NCBI GenBank assembly: GCA_900542295.1
Contig: UQNJ01000007.1
Location: 1 to 64,000, forward strand
From: an uncultured Eubacteriales bacterium
GTDB taxonomy: Bacteria > Bacillota > Clostridia > Peptostreptococcales > Anaerovoracaceae
DNA length: 64,000 nt
Direction: 5' to 3'
Shown: piece after piece, positions 49,859-59,377 of the stretch
Numbering within the stretch: position 1 is the stretch's first letter
How the letters are laid out: each line of letters begins with the position of its first letter
Position numbers and translations under genes: made by a program
Notes under the pieces: model-generated
Database searches by the model: none
The model's input: the letters and a program-made list of their open reading frames with translations, nothing else
What the model was told of the DNA's origin: nothing

Positions 49859-51205
49859 ATGGCTTTCGGCTTTTTCAAAAAATCACAAAAGGCAGATCTT
49901 ATACTATATAACGGGGCAGTAATAACCATGAATCCCGAATGTCCAAATGTCAGCGCCATAGCCTGCAAAGACGGCAAAATTATTGCCACAGGTGATATCG
50001 AAAATATGGAAGAACTTAAAAGCACCGATACCCTGACAGTTGACCTTGAGAACAAATATGTTCTCCCCGGTCTTATTGATATTTTCTCTCAGCCCGTAAC
50101 AGCTGTTTTCAAAGAAAAATTTCTTGATCTGTCAGGTGTTTCAGACATAGACACACTTCTGAAAAAACTTGACGACTGGGTATCGACCCACACAGAAGAT
50201 GAAATCATATTCGGTTTTGGCTATTCTGAAAAAGCAGCCGAACTGAATGACCAAAACGAAAAGACAATAACAGAGCTTCTTGATTCATGCTGCATTGACA
50301 AGCCGGTAATACTCCTATGCCAAAGCAGTGTATCATGTATTCTTAACAGCTGCGGCGAAAATATAGTCAAAGAAACAGCAGAAGAGGAAATGGTCGAATA
50401 TGTGACGGTCCCATATGTATTGAATCTTTTCGTTCCCTTTGACTTTGAAGAAATAGAAAAAGCAGTCAGAAAACAACTTTCGGATAATATTTCTCTCGGA
50501 ATAACTGCCGCATTAAGTACCGGAGCAGCAGATTACTTCGAATCCCTGTATCAGGACTCTCTGATAAGTCTCTATAACGAGAACCAGCTTTACCAGAGGT
50601 TTTTCGGCTCATATATGATAAACCGGCCTCTCATTCCTGCGGCTGTCGTTCATAAACTTATGACGAGAAAAACAATGTGCAATGAAATCAATGCAATGAT
50701 AAATGCCGATACTCTTTATATATCTCTTAACCAGAGCACCAATCCTATCAGCTTTTCATCTGATGCTTTGATTTCAATCGTTTCTGAAGCAGCCGACAAG
50801 GGATTTTCTATCTATATCACCGCTGCCGAAACTAAGGACATTGACATTGCAGGCAAAGCTCTTGAATATATAAGAAGTAAAGGATACAAAAACATTTTTG
50901 TAATTCAGTCATCAGCTACCCTTGACAGTTCAGATATGATTCACGCAGAAAGTGCATATTATCTGCCGCCCGGGGAAGACTTTTTCCATATGAATATTAC
51001 TGATTTTATAGAAACGGTTACAGCAACAGCCGCCGAAATAATAAAAGCATCCGATTCCATCGGATCAATAGAAAAAGGAAAATTCGCAGATTTCGCCATA
51101 TTCGACAAAGATCCTCTAATGATGACTCCTGAGGAATTATGGCTTTATCCTTCCCAAGTTACTGTTTTTAACGGAAAATTATTTAATATAACACCGGAGG
51201 TTTAA
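49859..51205 (+). CDS. Amidohydrolase-fold protein (YtcJ-like) lacking metal ligands
   Basis: 448 residues. The layout is that of YtcJ-type amidohydrolases: small beta-sandwich start (ADLILYNGAVITMN), barrel, and the closing IEKGKFADFAIFDKDPLMMTPEEL. The metal sites are lost: VLPGLIDIFSQP (70-79) has F-S-Q where H-x-H belongs; the later HAIGD- and RIEHAQ-like strands read FSIYITAAET and IFVIQSSATL. It is therefore probably a non-catalytic binding or scaffold protein. One base separates it from the lipoprotein gene, so they likely act together. GGGAGG precedes the ATG. Confidence 0.8.
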   Translation: MAFGFFKKSQKADLILYNGAVITMNPECPNVSAIACKDGKIIATGDIENMEELKSTDTLTVDLENKYVLPGLIDIFSQPVTAVFKEKFLDLSGVSDIDTLLKKLDDWVSTHTEDEIIFGFGYSEKAAELNDQNEKTITELLDSCCIDKPVILLCQSSVSCILNSCGENIVKETAEEEMVEYVTVPYVLNLFVPFDFEEIEKAVRKQLSDNISLGITAALSTGAADYFESLYQDSLISLYNENQLYQRFFGSYMINRPLIPAAVVHKLMTRKTMCNEINAMINADTLYISLNQSTNPISFSSDALISIVSEAADKGFSIYITAAETKDIDIAGKALEYIRSKGYKNIFVIQSSATLDSSDMIHAESAYYLPPGEDFFHMNITDFIETVTATAAEIIKASDSIGSIEKGKFADFAIFDKDPLMMTPEELWLYPSQVTVFNGKLFNITPEV

Positions 51206-51206
51206 A

Positions 51207-51653
51207 ATGAAAAAATTATTATCCCTACTCTTAATTTTTATATTGTGTCTTGGCATGACATCATGCGGCAAAAAAGAAGAAACAAAAACACAGGAAGAAA
51301 TTGTAAACCCTATAAGGATTTCCATTTCTATATCCGACAGTGAAAATGACGAAGTTACCCTTGAAGACTTTGAAGGAATTGAAAAAACAGAATTCACAGT
51401 AGAAGAAGATACCAATGTATTAGATGCAACCCAGCTTTTTTGCGTTTCCAATGAAATTCCGTTTGAACTCGATTCAGCAGGAACATATATAGTCTCAATG
51501 GCAGGAGCAGGTGAAAAAGATGTGGAAGCAACGACAGGATGGGTTTATACAGTCAACGGTGAACAGCTAAATGTCGGAGCCAATGAAAAAATCCTTAAAG
51601 ATGGTGATGAAATTTCCTGGGAATTTGTTGACTTTAGCACCTACCAGTGGTAA
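51207..51653 (+). CDS. DUF4430 lipoprotein
   Basis: 148 residues. Lipoprotein signal with lipobox LGMTSC (Cys20), an acidic linker, and a DUF4430 domain (about 60-146), recognisable by TTGWVYTVNGEQLNVGANEKILKDGDEISWEF, a fold also found in cobalamin-binding transport proteins and in surface proteins. Lipid-anchored outside the membrane. It is co-transcribed with the amidohydrolase-like gene, which itself has no signal peptide. Confidence 0.87.
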   Translation: MKKLLSLLLIFILCLGMTSCGKKEETKTQEEIVNPIRISISISDSENDEVTLEDFEGIEKTEFTVEEDTNVLDATQLFCVSNEIPFELDSAGTYIVSMAGAGEKDVEATTGWVYTVNGEQLNVGANEKILKDGDEISWEFVDFSTYQW

Positions 51654-51715
51654 ACTATTGTTGGAAATAATAGTTAGAAAACTTTCCTTTTTTTAGTGAA
51701 TACACACACTTTCAG

Positions 51716-51745
51716 AAAAAGCACCTCACAGTGAGGTGCTTTTTC
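51716..51745. terminator. Terminator between DUF4430 gene and srtB
   Basis: AAAAAGCACCTCAC / GTGAGGTGCTTTTT (two-base centre), perfect and bidirectional. Confidence 0.9.
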
Positions 51746-51787
51746 CGTTGTACGATTCTATTTACTTCTTATCTTATAACTCTCCTG

Positions 51788-52555
51788 TCACTTATCCAGT
51801 ATCTTCGCCTTACTTATCAGCTTCGCCTGAAGAACATTTCTCTTATAATCATTACTATCCTCGGTACATGTGGACAGCGTCAAAACTTGCTCACCGTTTT
51901 CAGGAAGCGTGGTGTTCTGATATCTGTTTTTACTTTCGATAAGCTTTAGGTATTTGCTGTATTCTTCCGTATTATCAGAAAACACCGTAAACGTACCATC
52001 CTCAATATCAGCTGTATACGCTGCGAATATCTCATATTTATTCCATGTGCCGTCAGGAAGCAGTATATATATATAAGGATGCTCGTTCCTGTATTCTTCC
52101 TTGAAAAATTTATCTAAGGGTCCAAACATAGAACCGTTATACATATTATGCCCATATATAATTGTATGAGTATCAGACATATTGGGACTGTTTAATGCTT
52201 CTAAAAATATGCTGCCTGCTCCCAAATATTTCTTTTCGTATGTCCTATATAAGTAATAATAATTATCAGTTCCCTGAAGTATCGGATAACTTATATTCGT
52301 TCCCTTAATGTATATCCATCCCCTGACATCACTGTTTTCTTTGATTAGCTTTGCAAGGTCCACATAGCTTATTATACCGTTTTCGTCTTCTTCTACATAC
52401 TGTTTATTAGTCTCTTCATAGTAATCATCTATTTCCTTATAGTCGAGGATAATTCCTATCACTTTGTAAAGAGAAAACAGGAATACTCCTATGCAGATTA
52501 CCATAAGCACAGTATATAAAGTCTTTTTTTTCTTAGGTTTTTTATTTTCTTCCAT
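51788..52555 (-). CDS. srtB: Class B sortase
   Basis: 255 residues. A Lys-rich N-terminus and one signal-anchor helix (about 13-34), then a sortase domain with the catalytic His in HTIIYGHNM, Cys in TLSTCTED and Arg in DYKRNVLQA. The ISYPILQGTDNYYYL and SGSIF-like segments place it in class B. It would anchor surface proteins with NPQTN-like or (S/P)PXTG-like signals; no substrate was recognised in this window. Confidence 0.92.
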   Translation of the reverse strand: MEENKKPKKKKTLYTVLMVICIGVFLFSLYKVIGIILDYKEIDDYYEETNKQYVEEDENGIISYVDLAKLIKENSDVRGWIYIKGTNISYPILQGTDNYYYLYRTYEKKYLGAGSIFLEALNSPNMSDTHTIIYGHNMYNGSMFGPLDKFFKEEYRNEHPYIYILLPDGTWNKYEIFAAYTADIEDGTFTVFSDNTEEYSKYLKLIESKNRYQNTTLPENGEQVLTLSTCTEDSNDYKRNVLQAKLISKAKILDK

Positions 52556-52582
52556 TAAATGCCCCTTTCCGGTCTTTAAAGC

Positions 52583-53479
52583 TTATATGATATAGTTTTC
52601 CAATACCTGTCCTTCAAAATCAAAATCCTCTATCTGCAAATAGTATTCAGCACTGTCTATAAGAGCTTTCATCGGACATAAACCTATTACCTCAGAGCCT
52701 ATCACTCTTACACCATACCTTTTAGCTTCGCTTTTTACTAATTCTGTAACTCTGTAAAGCGGTGTCACTCTGTAGTCAGTCATGTTGATGGATACCTGAG
52801 CAATATTTCTGTCCTCAAGCATAAAGCCCATAGCCTTTACATTTGCCAACCCTCCGTCCTTTTCTCTGATAACCTTTGCAATCTTCTTTGCTATTCCGAC
52901 ATCCGACGTGTTCAGATTCAAATTATATGCAACAAGAGGAGGTCTTGCTCCTACTGCAACAACCCCACCTGTAGGATGAATACGAGCACCTCCGAAATCA
53001 GGCTTCCATTCTGGATCCTTTACTTTCTCTGCCATGCCCTCAAACTGACCTTTTCTTACTGCTGCCAAATTTTTTCTTGCTTCCTTTCGTGCGGACATCT
53101 CATACAGAAACACAGGAAGTCCGGCTTCTTCGGCAATCCTCTTTCCGACCGTTTCAGAAAGTCTGATGCAATCCTCATTTGTAGCCTCTTTTATCGGCAC
53201 GAAAGGCATGACATCTACGCAGCCCATTCTTGGATGTTCACCTGTATGCTTGGTAAGGTCTATAAGCTCCACGGCTTTTTTTGCAAGCTTAACGCTGGCT
53301 TCTTCTACACCCTTGGCATCGCCTATATAGGTTATTACCGACCTGTTATGGTTGGGGTCTGACGAATAATTGAGTAAAGTGCAGCCCGGAGTAGTTCTTA
53401 TCTGGTCTACGCAGGCTTCTATTATTTCTTGATTTCTTCCCTCTGAAATATTAGGAATGCTTTCGATTATCTGAGCCAT
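52583..53479 (-). CDS. ftcD: Glutamate formimidoyltransferase
   Basis: 298 residues; transfers the formimidoyl group from N-formimidoyl-glutamate to THF, yielding glutamate. Characteristic sequence: ESIPNISEGRNQEIIEACVDQI, DPNHNRSVITYIGD, TGEHPRMGCVDVMPFVPI and RIHPTGGVVAVGARPPLVAYNLNL. It is the separate N-terminal domain equivalent of the mammalian bifunctional enzyme. Last gene of the hut operon. Confidence 0.95.
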   Translation of the reverse strand: MAQIIESIPNISEGRNQEIIEACVDQIRTTPGCTLLNYSSDPNHNRSVITYIGDAKGVEEASVKLAKKAVELIDLTKHTGEHPRMGCVDVMPFVPIKEATNEDCIRLSETVGKRIAEEAGLPVFLYEMSARKEARKNLAAVRKGQFEGMAEKVKDPEWKPDFGGARIHPTGGVVAVGARPPLVAYNLNLNTSDVGIAKKIAKVIREKDGGLANVKAMGFMLEDRNIAQVSINMTDYRVTPLYRVTELVKSEAKRYGVRVIGSEVIGLCPMKALIDSAEYYLQIEDFDFEGQVLENYII

Positions 53480-53500
53480 ATTTATCTCCTTTTTAAAACT

Positions 53501-54127
53501 TTACAGTGAGTTCAAAACATCTTCATAAATTTTTTCTGCTAAAACTTCGGCTTTTTTGACCATATCTTCTGCATTCTCAAACCGCAGTTTGATATTCTCA
53601 TCTTTTATAGACGGCAAATTTATTTTCACATTCAGATAAGCTCCTTTTAATCCTGCAAGCAGATTAAGGGCCGCAACTCCAAGGTCTGATGCTGCATTTG
53701 GATTTGATTTTCCCACTATTTTGGCAGTAGTCTCAAGTCCGCAAATGCAAAGTTCCATAGTTTCATACGGAACTTCTGTTGCAAGCACCGTAGCTTCTTG
53801 AATAGCCTTGCTTCTCTTTGCCTTTTGTTCTTCGTCATCCTTAGGCAATTTAAAAGCAGCCGATACACGATTGAATGCCTCAGTATCCTTATCTACAGCT
53901 TCAATCAGTTTGTCATAAGTTGATGATATTTCTTCTCTTACTTCAACGCAGAGGTCTTTATATTGTAAATATTTTTCCTTTGGAATCGTAAGATCACATA
54001 CCATAATAACAAGTCCTGCACCCTGTGCTGCCGAAAGTGCGCTTACAGAGCCTCCTCCCGGAGCCGGAGCATCAGATGCCAGAACATCAAGATAATTCCT
54101 AACAGTCATATCAACTAATTTCATCAA
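53501..54127 (-). CDS. fchA: Formimidoyltetrahydrofolate cyclodeaminase
   Basis: 208 residues, all-helical; converts formimidoyl-THF to methenyl-THF plus ammonia. Motifs: DAPAPGGGSVSALSAAQGAGLV near the start and KSNPNAASDLGVAALNLLAGLKGAYLNVKINL. Its ATG overlaps the hutI stop by four bases. With ftcD it passes the one-carbon unit of histidine to folate. Confidence 0.94.
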   Translation of the reverse strand: MMKLVDMTVRNYLDVLASDAPAPGGGSVSALSAAQGAGLVIMVCDLTIPKEKYLQYKDLCVEVREEISSTYDKLIEAVDKDTEAFNRVSAAFKLPKDDEEQKAKRSKAIQEATVLATEVPYETMELCICGLETTAKIVGKSNPNAASDLGVAALNLLAGLKGAYLNVKINLPSIKDENIKLRFENAEDMVKKAEVLAEKIYEDVLNSL

Positions 54128-55362
54128 ATTACATTTCCTTTCTTTATAACAGTATTAACAAGGTTTGAGCCAAAACGGTAGCACAACATTTCCATATCCT
54201 CAGCATTCCATATTACCATGTCAGCCTGCTTTCCCACTTCCAGTGTTCCTATTGTTTTTTCTTTTCCAATAGCGCATGCCGGATTTATGGTTACTGCTGT
54301 AAGAATTTCTTCCGGAAGCATTTTATATTTCAAATATCCTAAATTCATTACCAGCTGTAAATTCAAAGACGGGCATGATCCCGGATTAAAATCTGATGCC
54401 AATGCAACAGATATTTCAAATTCATCTATCATTCTCCTCGCAGGAGCAAATCCAGCGCCAAGATAAAATGATGTCGCAGGAAGACACATTGCTATCGTAC
54501 CACCCTTTGCCATGGATTTCATACCTTCATCATTTATGACTATAAGATGCTCCGCAGAAACAGCTCCCATCTCCCCTGCCAGAACCGAACCTCCTATAGC
54601 TTCTATTTCATCAGCATGTATTCTGATCTTAAATCCCAGTTGTTTTGCTTTTTCAAGGTAAATCCTGCTTTGTTCCACATTAAATACCGAGTCCTCAGTA
54701 AAAATATCTACATACTGTGCCAGACCATTTTCTTTAACATATGGCATCATCTCATCACAGCATATTCTGATATATTCTTCTTCTCTGCCTTTCCAACAAT
54801 CCTCAACAGCATGTGCCGCCATAAACGTTGGAACTATATCCATATTATGATCTTTTTCAAGCGAATTCAAGACTTCAAGAAGTTTTATTTCTGTCTCAAA
54901 ATCAAGTCCGTATCCGCTCTTCACCTCACAGGAAGTTACACCGAGGCTCATCATTTCATCAAGAAATCCCTTTGTTTTATAATAAAGCTGCTCGTGTGAA
55001 GCCTCTCTTGTCTTTCTTACGGTGTCCATTATTCCGCCACCTGCTCTTAAAATATCAAGATAGCTTGCGCCCCTCAATTTCAAAGGAATTTCATGCTGTC
55101 TGTATCCACCAAAGATAAGATGAGTATGTCCGTCTACAAGCCCGGGAGTTACAAGACGACCGCCTGCATCAATTATCTTATCTGCATCCGATTCACCATG
55201 TGGCAAAGCTCCGCTGGAGGTTATTTCTTTAATTATGCCGTTTTCTGCTAAAATCGCTGCATTTTTCAGTTTTTTATTTTCAGCCTGTGCTTCTCCCGTA
55301 TGTCTGAAGCCGCCTATCGGTGTCTGTAGCAATCCTATATTTTTTATCAACAAAACCGCCAT
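54124..55362 (-). CDS. hutI: Imidazolonepropionase
   Basis: 412-residue amidohydrolase that opens imidazolone propionate to formimidoyl-glutamate. The metal motif is LVDGHTHLIFGGYR, with IRIHADEIEAIGG, SAEHLIVIND and LASDFNPGSCPS in order. Normal length. Third gene of the operon, 16 bases after hutU. Confidence 0.96.
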   Translation of the reverse strand: MAVLLIKNIGLLQTPIGGFRHTGEAQAENKKLKNAAILAENGIIKEITSSGALPHGESDADKIIDAGGRLVTPGLVDGHTHLIFGGYRQHEIPLKLRGASYLDILRAGGGIMDTVRKTREASHEQLYYKTKGFLDEMMSLGVTSCEVKSGYGLDFETEIKLLEVLNSLEKDHNMDIVPTFMAAHAVEDCWKGREEEYIRICCDEMMPYVKENGLAQYVDIFTEDSVFNVEQSRIYLEKAKQLGFKIRIHADEIEAIGGSVLAGEMGAVSAEHLIVINDEGMKSMAKGGTIAMCLPATSFYLGAGFAPARRMIDEFEISVALASDFNPGSCPSLNLQLVMNLGYLKYKMLPEEILTAVTINPACAIGKEKTIGTLEVGKQADMVIWNAEDMEMLCYRFGSNLVNTVIKKGNVI

Positions 55363-55378
55363 TTTTCTGTCCTCCAGA

Positions 55379-57403
55379 TTATTTTACAAATTCATCTACC
55401 GTCTTGTCAATAAGCGATTCGTCTGCTATATAAGGTATGGTTATATGACCTTTTCCCTTATAGTTTTTATTATATTCTACTGAAGTGGTAAGCGCATTTT
55501 CATTTCTCGCCCAGTTTCTTCTGGCAACGCCGCCCATTACATCCCACATCATTGCAGATTTGATGATTTCATCTGTTCTTTCGCTTCCGTCAAGAAGCAA
55601 TCCGAATCCGCCGTTTATAGCTTTTCCGATTCCTACACCGCCGCCGTTGTGCAGCGCACAAAGAGACATCCCTCTTGCCGCATTTCCTGCAAAGCACTGA
55701 ACGGCCATATCTGCCATGACATTAGACCCGTCTTTTATATTGGAAGTTTCTCTGAAAGGTGAATCTGTTCCCGAAACATCATGATGGTCTCTTCCCATCA
55801 TTACCGGACCAATTTTGCCTTCCCTTACAAGTTCATTAAACTTAAGGGCTATCCTTGTTCTGCCTTCTGCATCCTGATACAAAATTCTCGCCTGTGTTCC
55901 CACTACTAATTTGTTTTCTTTTGCATCCCTTATCCATACCCAGTTGTCTCTGTCCTGTGCTCTTCTGTTAGGGTCTATGCAATCCATTGCGGCCTTATCT
56001 GTAATATCAAGATCCTCAGGCTTTCCGGATAGGCATACCCATCTGAAAGGTCCGTATCCATAGTCAAAAAGAATCGGTCCCATTATATCCTCTACATAAG
56101 ACGGCCATATAAAACCGTCCTTATCATCATAACCGTTCTTTGAAATTTCTTTTATTCCTGCATCATACATGGCTTTCATAAATGAATTTCCATAATCAAA
56201 GAAATAAGTTCCTCTTCCGGTCAGAGCTTTTATGGCTTCATAATGCCTGTGCAAAGTTTCATCTACCTTTTTACAGAAAAGTTCTCTGTTTTCATGAAGC
56301 ATCTTTGTTCTTTCTTCAAATGTCATGTCAGCAGGACAGTAACCGCCGTTATATACATTGTGACACGATGTCTGGTCGGACAAAAGGTCTATTGAAAAAT
56401 TCTTCTCCACAGCTGCTTCAAGCAAACCTACAATATTGCCATGATATGCTATCGAAATACTTTCCTTTGCCGCAAGTTTTTTCTCTGCTAAAGCAAATAT
56501 CTCGTCTATATTATCCATGATAACATCTACCCAGCCCTGATTATGTCTTGTTTCTATTCTTGACAAATCCACTTCTGCAAATATCCCTACGGCTCCGGCT
56601 ATATTTGCTGCCTTCGGCTGTGCCCCACTCATGCCTCCAAGGCCGGAAGATACAAATGTATGTCCGGTGAGATCTCCCTGCGGCGAAACGCCTAAATATT
56701 TTCTTCCCGCATTGAGAATTGTATTGAATGTACCATGTACTATTCCCTGCGGACCTATATACATCCATCCCCCTGCTGTCATCTGTCCGTAGTTGGCAAC
56801 TCCCATTTCCTCGGCAATTTCCCAGTCTTCTATATTGTCATACATTCCAACCATTATGGAATTTGTGATTATAACACGAGGCGCCTCCGGCTTAGATGGA
56901 AAAAGTCCAAGCGGATGTCCTGACTCGACCACAAGAGTCTGATTTTCGGTAAGCTCTTCAAGATATTTTTTTATAAGCCTGTATTGCAGCCAGTTTTGGC
57001 ATACCTGACCTGTTTCTCCATAGGTAACCAATTCATATGGATATAAGGCAACTTCAAAGTCAAGATTGTTTTCTATCATTACCTGAAAAGCTTTTCCGGC
57101 AAGACATTTACCCTTATATTCGTTTATAGGTTTACCGTATATCCTTCCTTCCGGTCTGTATCTGTAAGCATATATCCTGCCTCTTGTTTTAAGTTCTTCC
57201 ATAAATTCAGGAGCTAATTTGCTGTGCAGCTCTTCAGGCACATATCTAAGTGCATTCTTCAGAGCTATCTTTGTTTGCTCTTTTGTGAGGCGGAAACCTC
57301 TGTCAGGGGCTCTCCTTATTCCCTCTTTAAAACACGGATATTCCGGGTATTCATTGTCCGGTTTTATTGTCATCGCTTCATATATACTTTTGTTGTCTAA
57401 CAT
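55379..57403 (-). CDS. hutU: Urocanate hydratase
   Basis: 674 residues; adds water to urocanate using tightly bound NAD+. Seen: MTAGGWMYIGPQGIVHGT, GLGGMSGAQPKA (NAD loop), DQTSCHNVYNGGYCP and GRDHHDVSGTDSPFRETSNIKDGSN. This is the long form (about 670 residues) found in anaerobes; the classical HutU has about 555. 11 bases after hutH. Confidence 0.95.
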   Translation of the reverse strand: MLDNKSIYEAMTIKPDNEYPEYPCFKEGIRRAPDRGFRLTKEQTKIALKNALRYVPEELHSKLAPEFMEELKTRGRIYAYRYRPEGRIYGKPINEYKGKCLAGKAFQVMIENNLDFEVALYPYELVTYGETGQVCQNWLQYRLIKKYLEELTENQTLVVESGHPLGLFPSKPEAPRVIITNSIMVGMYDNIEDWEIAEEMGVANYGQMTAGGWMYIGPQGIVHGTFNTILNAGRKYLGVSPQGDLTGHTFVSSGLGGMSGAQPKAANIAGAVGIFAEVDLSRIETRHNQGWVDVIMDNIDEIFALAEKKLAAKESISIAYHGNIVGLLEAAVEKNFSIDLLSDQTSCHNVYNGGYCPADMTFEERTKMLHENRELFCKKVDETLHRHYEAIKALTGRGTYFFDYGNSFMKAMYDAGIKEISKNGYDDKDGFIWPSYVEDIMGPILFDYGYGPFRWVCLSGKPEDLDITDKAAMDCIDPNRRAQDRDNWVWIRDAKENKLVVGTQARILYQDAEGRTRIALKFNELVREGKIGPVMMGRDHHDVSGTDSPFRETSNIKDGSNVMADMAVQCFAGNAARGMSLCALHNGGGVGIGKAINGGFGLLLDGSERTDEIIKSAMMWDVMGGVARRNWARNENALTTSVEYNKNYKGKGHITIPYIADESLIDKTVDEFVK

Positions 57404-57414
57404 TTTCTCTCCTC

Positions 57415-58953
57415 CTATTTCAATACCACAGTTTTCTCAACTACTTTGAGAAGCTCGCCGTTTTTAACCATTTTATCAAATTTTATAAGTTCATCATGCA
57501 TTATTACATCTCTTTCTATCGGTGCAGACAATGTCCTTATATAATCATATGCCGCCCTCGTTGCCGGTGCCAGCTTGTCTATACCGCCTTCCCCCATTTC
57601 CTGACGGAGCCATATGGCCTGTGCTGCGGCTGCAATTTCTATACCGATAACTTTCTGGGTATTGTCTAAAACCATCGCCGCTGTCCTTGCAGATGTAGTC
57701 CCCATTGAAACGTGATCCTCCTGATTAGCTGAAGACGGAATTGAATCCACACATGCAGGGTGATCGTAGACTTTGTTTTCCGATACCATAGAAGCAGCAG
57801 AATATTGTGCTATCATAAATCCCGAACAAACTCCGCCGTATTTCGTCAAAAATGGAGGAAGCCCCTCGGATAATGCTGAATTTACCAGTCTTTCTATTCT
57901 TCTCTCAGATACATTTGCAAGTTCTGAAATTGCTATCTTAAGGAAGTCAAAGGTCAGCGCCATAGGCTGGCCGTGAAAATTGCCCCCGCTGATAACTTCA
58001 CCCTCATCGGGGAAAACTATAGGATTATCTGTGACGGCATTTATCTCTGCCGACACCATTTCATATGCATATCTTACGGCATCTCTTGTCGCACCATGTA
58101 TCTGCGGCGCACATCTTAATGTGTATGGATCCTGAACTTTATGCTCCTGCAATTCAAGGGCATTTTTTGAACCTTCAAGCAGATTTCTCAAATTTTCAGC
58201 AGATTCTTTCTGTCCGATATGCCCACGCAAATCATGAATCTTATGGTCATATGCTTTTTTAATTGCATGAAGCGCTTCTCCTGTCATGGCACATGCCAAA
58301 TCTGCCAGTTTTTGAAGAGCCATCGCATCCCAGAGAACATTTATGCCTACAGCTGTCATCATCTGTGTCCCGTTATTAAGTGCCAGCCCCTCCTTTGCAG
58401 CAAGTACAACAGGTTTTATTCCCGCTTTCTCCATCGCTTTTGAAGTAGCCATTATTTCTCCGCCGTATTCTGCCTTGCCTTCCCCTATGAGACCTAATGC
58501 GATATGTGAAAGCGGTGCCAGATCTCCTGAGGCGCCAAGAGAACCTTTCTGAGGAACCACAGGATGTACCCCTTTATTTATCATATCTATCAGGGTCTGT
58601 AGGGTGATAAGTCTTATACCCGAGTTTCCTCTTGCAAGTGCATTACAACGAAGCAGCATTGCGGCCCTTACGTACTCTTTCGGATATGCTTCTCCCATGC
58701 TGCAAGTGTGACTTATAATAAGGTTTCTTTGCAGCTCTTCCGTCTTTTCTTCAGAAATAACCACATTTGAAAATTTACCGAATCCGGTTGTCAACCCATA
58801 AATAACAGCTTTTTCTTCGAGTTTTTTTTCAATATAATCCCGTGCTTTTTGTACATTTTTTATTGCTTCTTCCGTCAGCCTTACTTCTTCGTTGTTTCTG
58901 CAAACACGAATAACTTCTTCGACCGTAAGGTCTCTGCCGTTTATAAAAATCAT
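57415..58953 (-). CDS. hutH: Histidine ammonia-lyase
   Basis: About 512 residues; converts L-histidine to urocanate and ammonia. The MIO cofactor triad Ala-Ser-Gly lies in GSLGASGDLAPLSHIAL; other marks are YGLTTGFGKF at the N-terminus, NGTQMMTAVG and the QEDHVSMG motif. The start at 58953 (MIFINGRDL) follows GGGGGA; the longer frame to 58989 extends into the leader palindrome area. First gene of hutH-hutU-hutI-fchA-ftcD. Confidence 0.96.
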   Translation of the reverse strand: MIFINGRDLTVEEVIRVCRNNEEVRLTEEAIKNVQKARDYIEKKLEEKAVIYGLTTGFGKFSNVVISEEKTEELQRNLIISHTCSMGEAYPKEYVRAAMLLRCNALARGNSGIRLITLQTLIDMINKGVHPVVPQKGSLGASGDLAPLSHIALGLIGEGKAEYGGEIMATSKAMEKAGIKPVVLAAKEGLALNNGTQMMTAVGINVLWDAMALQKLADLACAMTGEALHAIKKAYDHKIHDLRGHIGQKESAENLRNLLEGSKNALELQEHKVQDPYTLRCAPQIHGATRDAVRYAYEMVSAEINAVTDNPIVFPDEGEVISGGNFHGQPMALTFDFLKIAISELANVSERRIERLVNSALSEGLPPFLTKYGGVCSGFMIAQYSAASMVSENKVYDHPACVDSIPSSANQEDHVSMGTTSARTAAMVLDNTQKVIGIEIAAAAQAIWLRQEMGEGGIDKLAPATRAAYDYIRTLSAPIERDVIMHDELIKFDKMVKNGELLKVVEKTVVLK

Positions 58954-58984
58954 ACTCCATCCCCCGTTTTCCCATGGCACATTA

Positions 58985-58998
58985 TGCATAATTATGCA
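58985..58998. promoter_or_regulatory. 14-base palindrome in the hutH leader
   Basis: TGCATAATTATGCA is a perfect dyad between the hutH promoter and its ribosome site; ATTATGCA is also directly repeated here. It is well placed for a repressor. The regulator is not encoded next to the operon. Confidence 0.55.
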
Positions 58999-59026
58999 AA
59001 ACTTACCACCTGTATTTAATAATAAT

Positions 59027-59055
59027 ATTATACAGTCTTTTTGAAGCTGTTTCTA
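59027..59055 (-). promoter_or_regulatory. hutH operon promoter
   Basis: On the minus strand TAGAAA (59055-59050), 17 bases, TATAAT (59032-59027), 74 bases before the hutH ATG. Confidence 0.6.
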
Positions 59056-59146
59056 TTGTTTTTTTGTCATTTACTTTGATTTTACCACATTTTTAAGGCT
59101 TATTTCGTGAAATTCAATTCCTTTTTATATCGCTTTACCGAGGTGA

Positions 59147-59164
59147 ATTTATACCGGTATAAAT
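59147..59164. promoter_or_regulatory. 18-base perfect palindrome upstream of the hut promoter
   Basis: ATTTATACCGGTATAAAT is fully symmetrical, centred about 126 bases upstream of the hut -10 element. It has no T-tail, so it is not a terminator. A binding site for an activator of the hut operon is possible. The rest of the 424-base gap (58954-59377) holds only the promoter, this dyad and the FeoAB terminator. Confidence 0.55.
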
Positions 59165-59320
59165 CGCTCATGTAGTGCATAATGTATACAAGCGATGCAT
59201 ATTTTTTTCAAAACCGTCTCAACATGTTGAAATTGCTACTTTTTTGACAAATATTTTTTTTATTTTTGCGGCACATTCCTCTTTCCTTCTTCACCTCTCA
59301 TATGCACAGACTTTAAAAAT

Positions 59321-59352
59321 AAAAATTGCCGGGAATACTTCCGGCAATTTTT
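59321..59352. terminator. Terminator of the feoAB fusion gene
   Basis: AAAAATTGCCGG / CCGGCAATTTTT with an eight-base loop, 26 bases past the stop codon on the minus strand; symmetrical. Confidence 0.88.
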
Positions 59353-59377
59353 ATATGCATATTTTATTCATTATTTT

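Noticed and set aside
59147..59164. The 18-base palindrome as terminator of feoAB
   Set aside because: A proper terminator with T-tails already stands at 59321-59352, and this dyad has no T-run after it.
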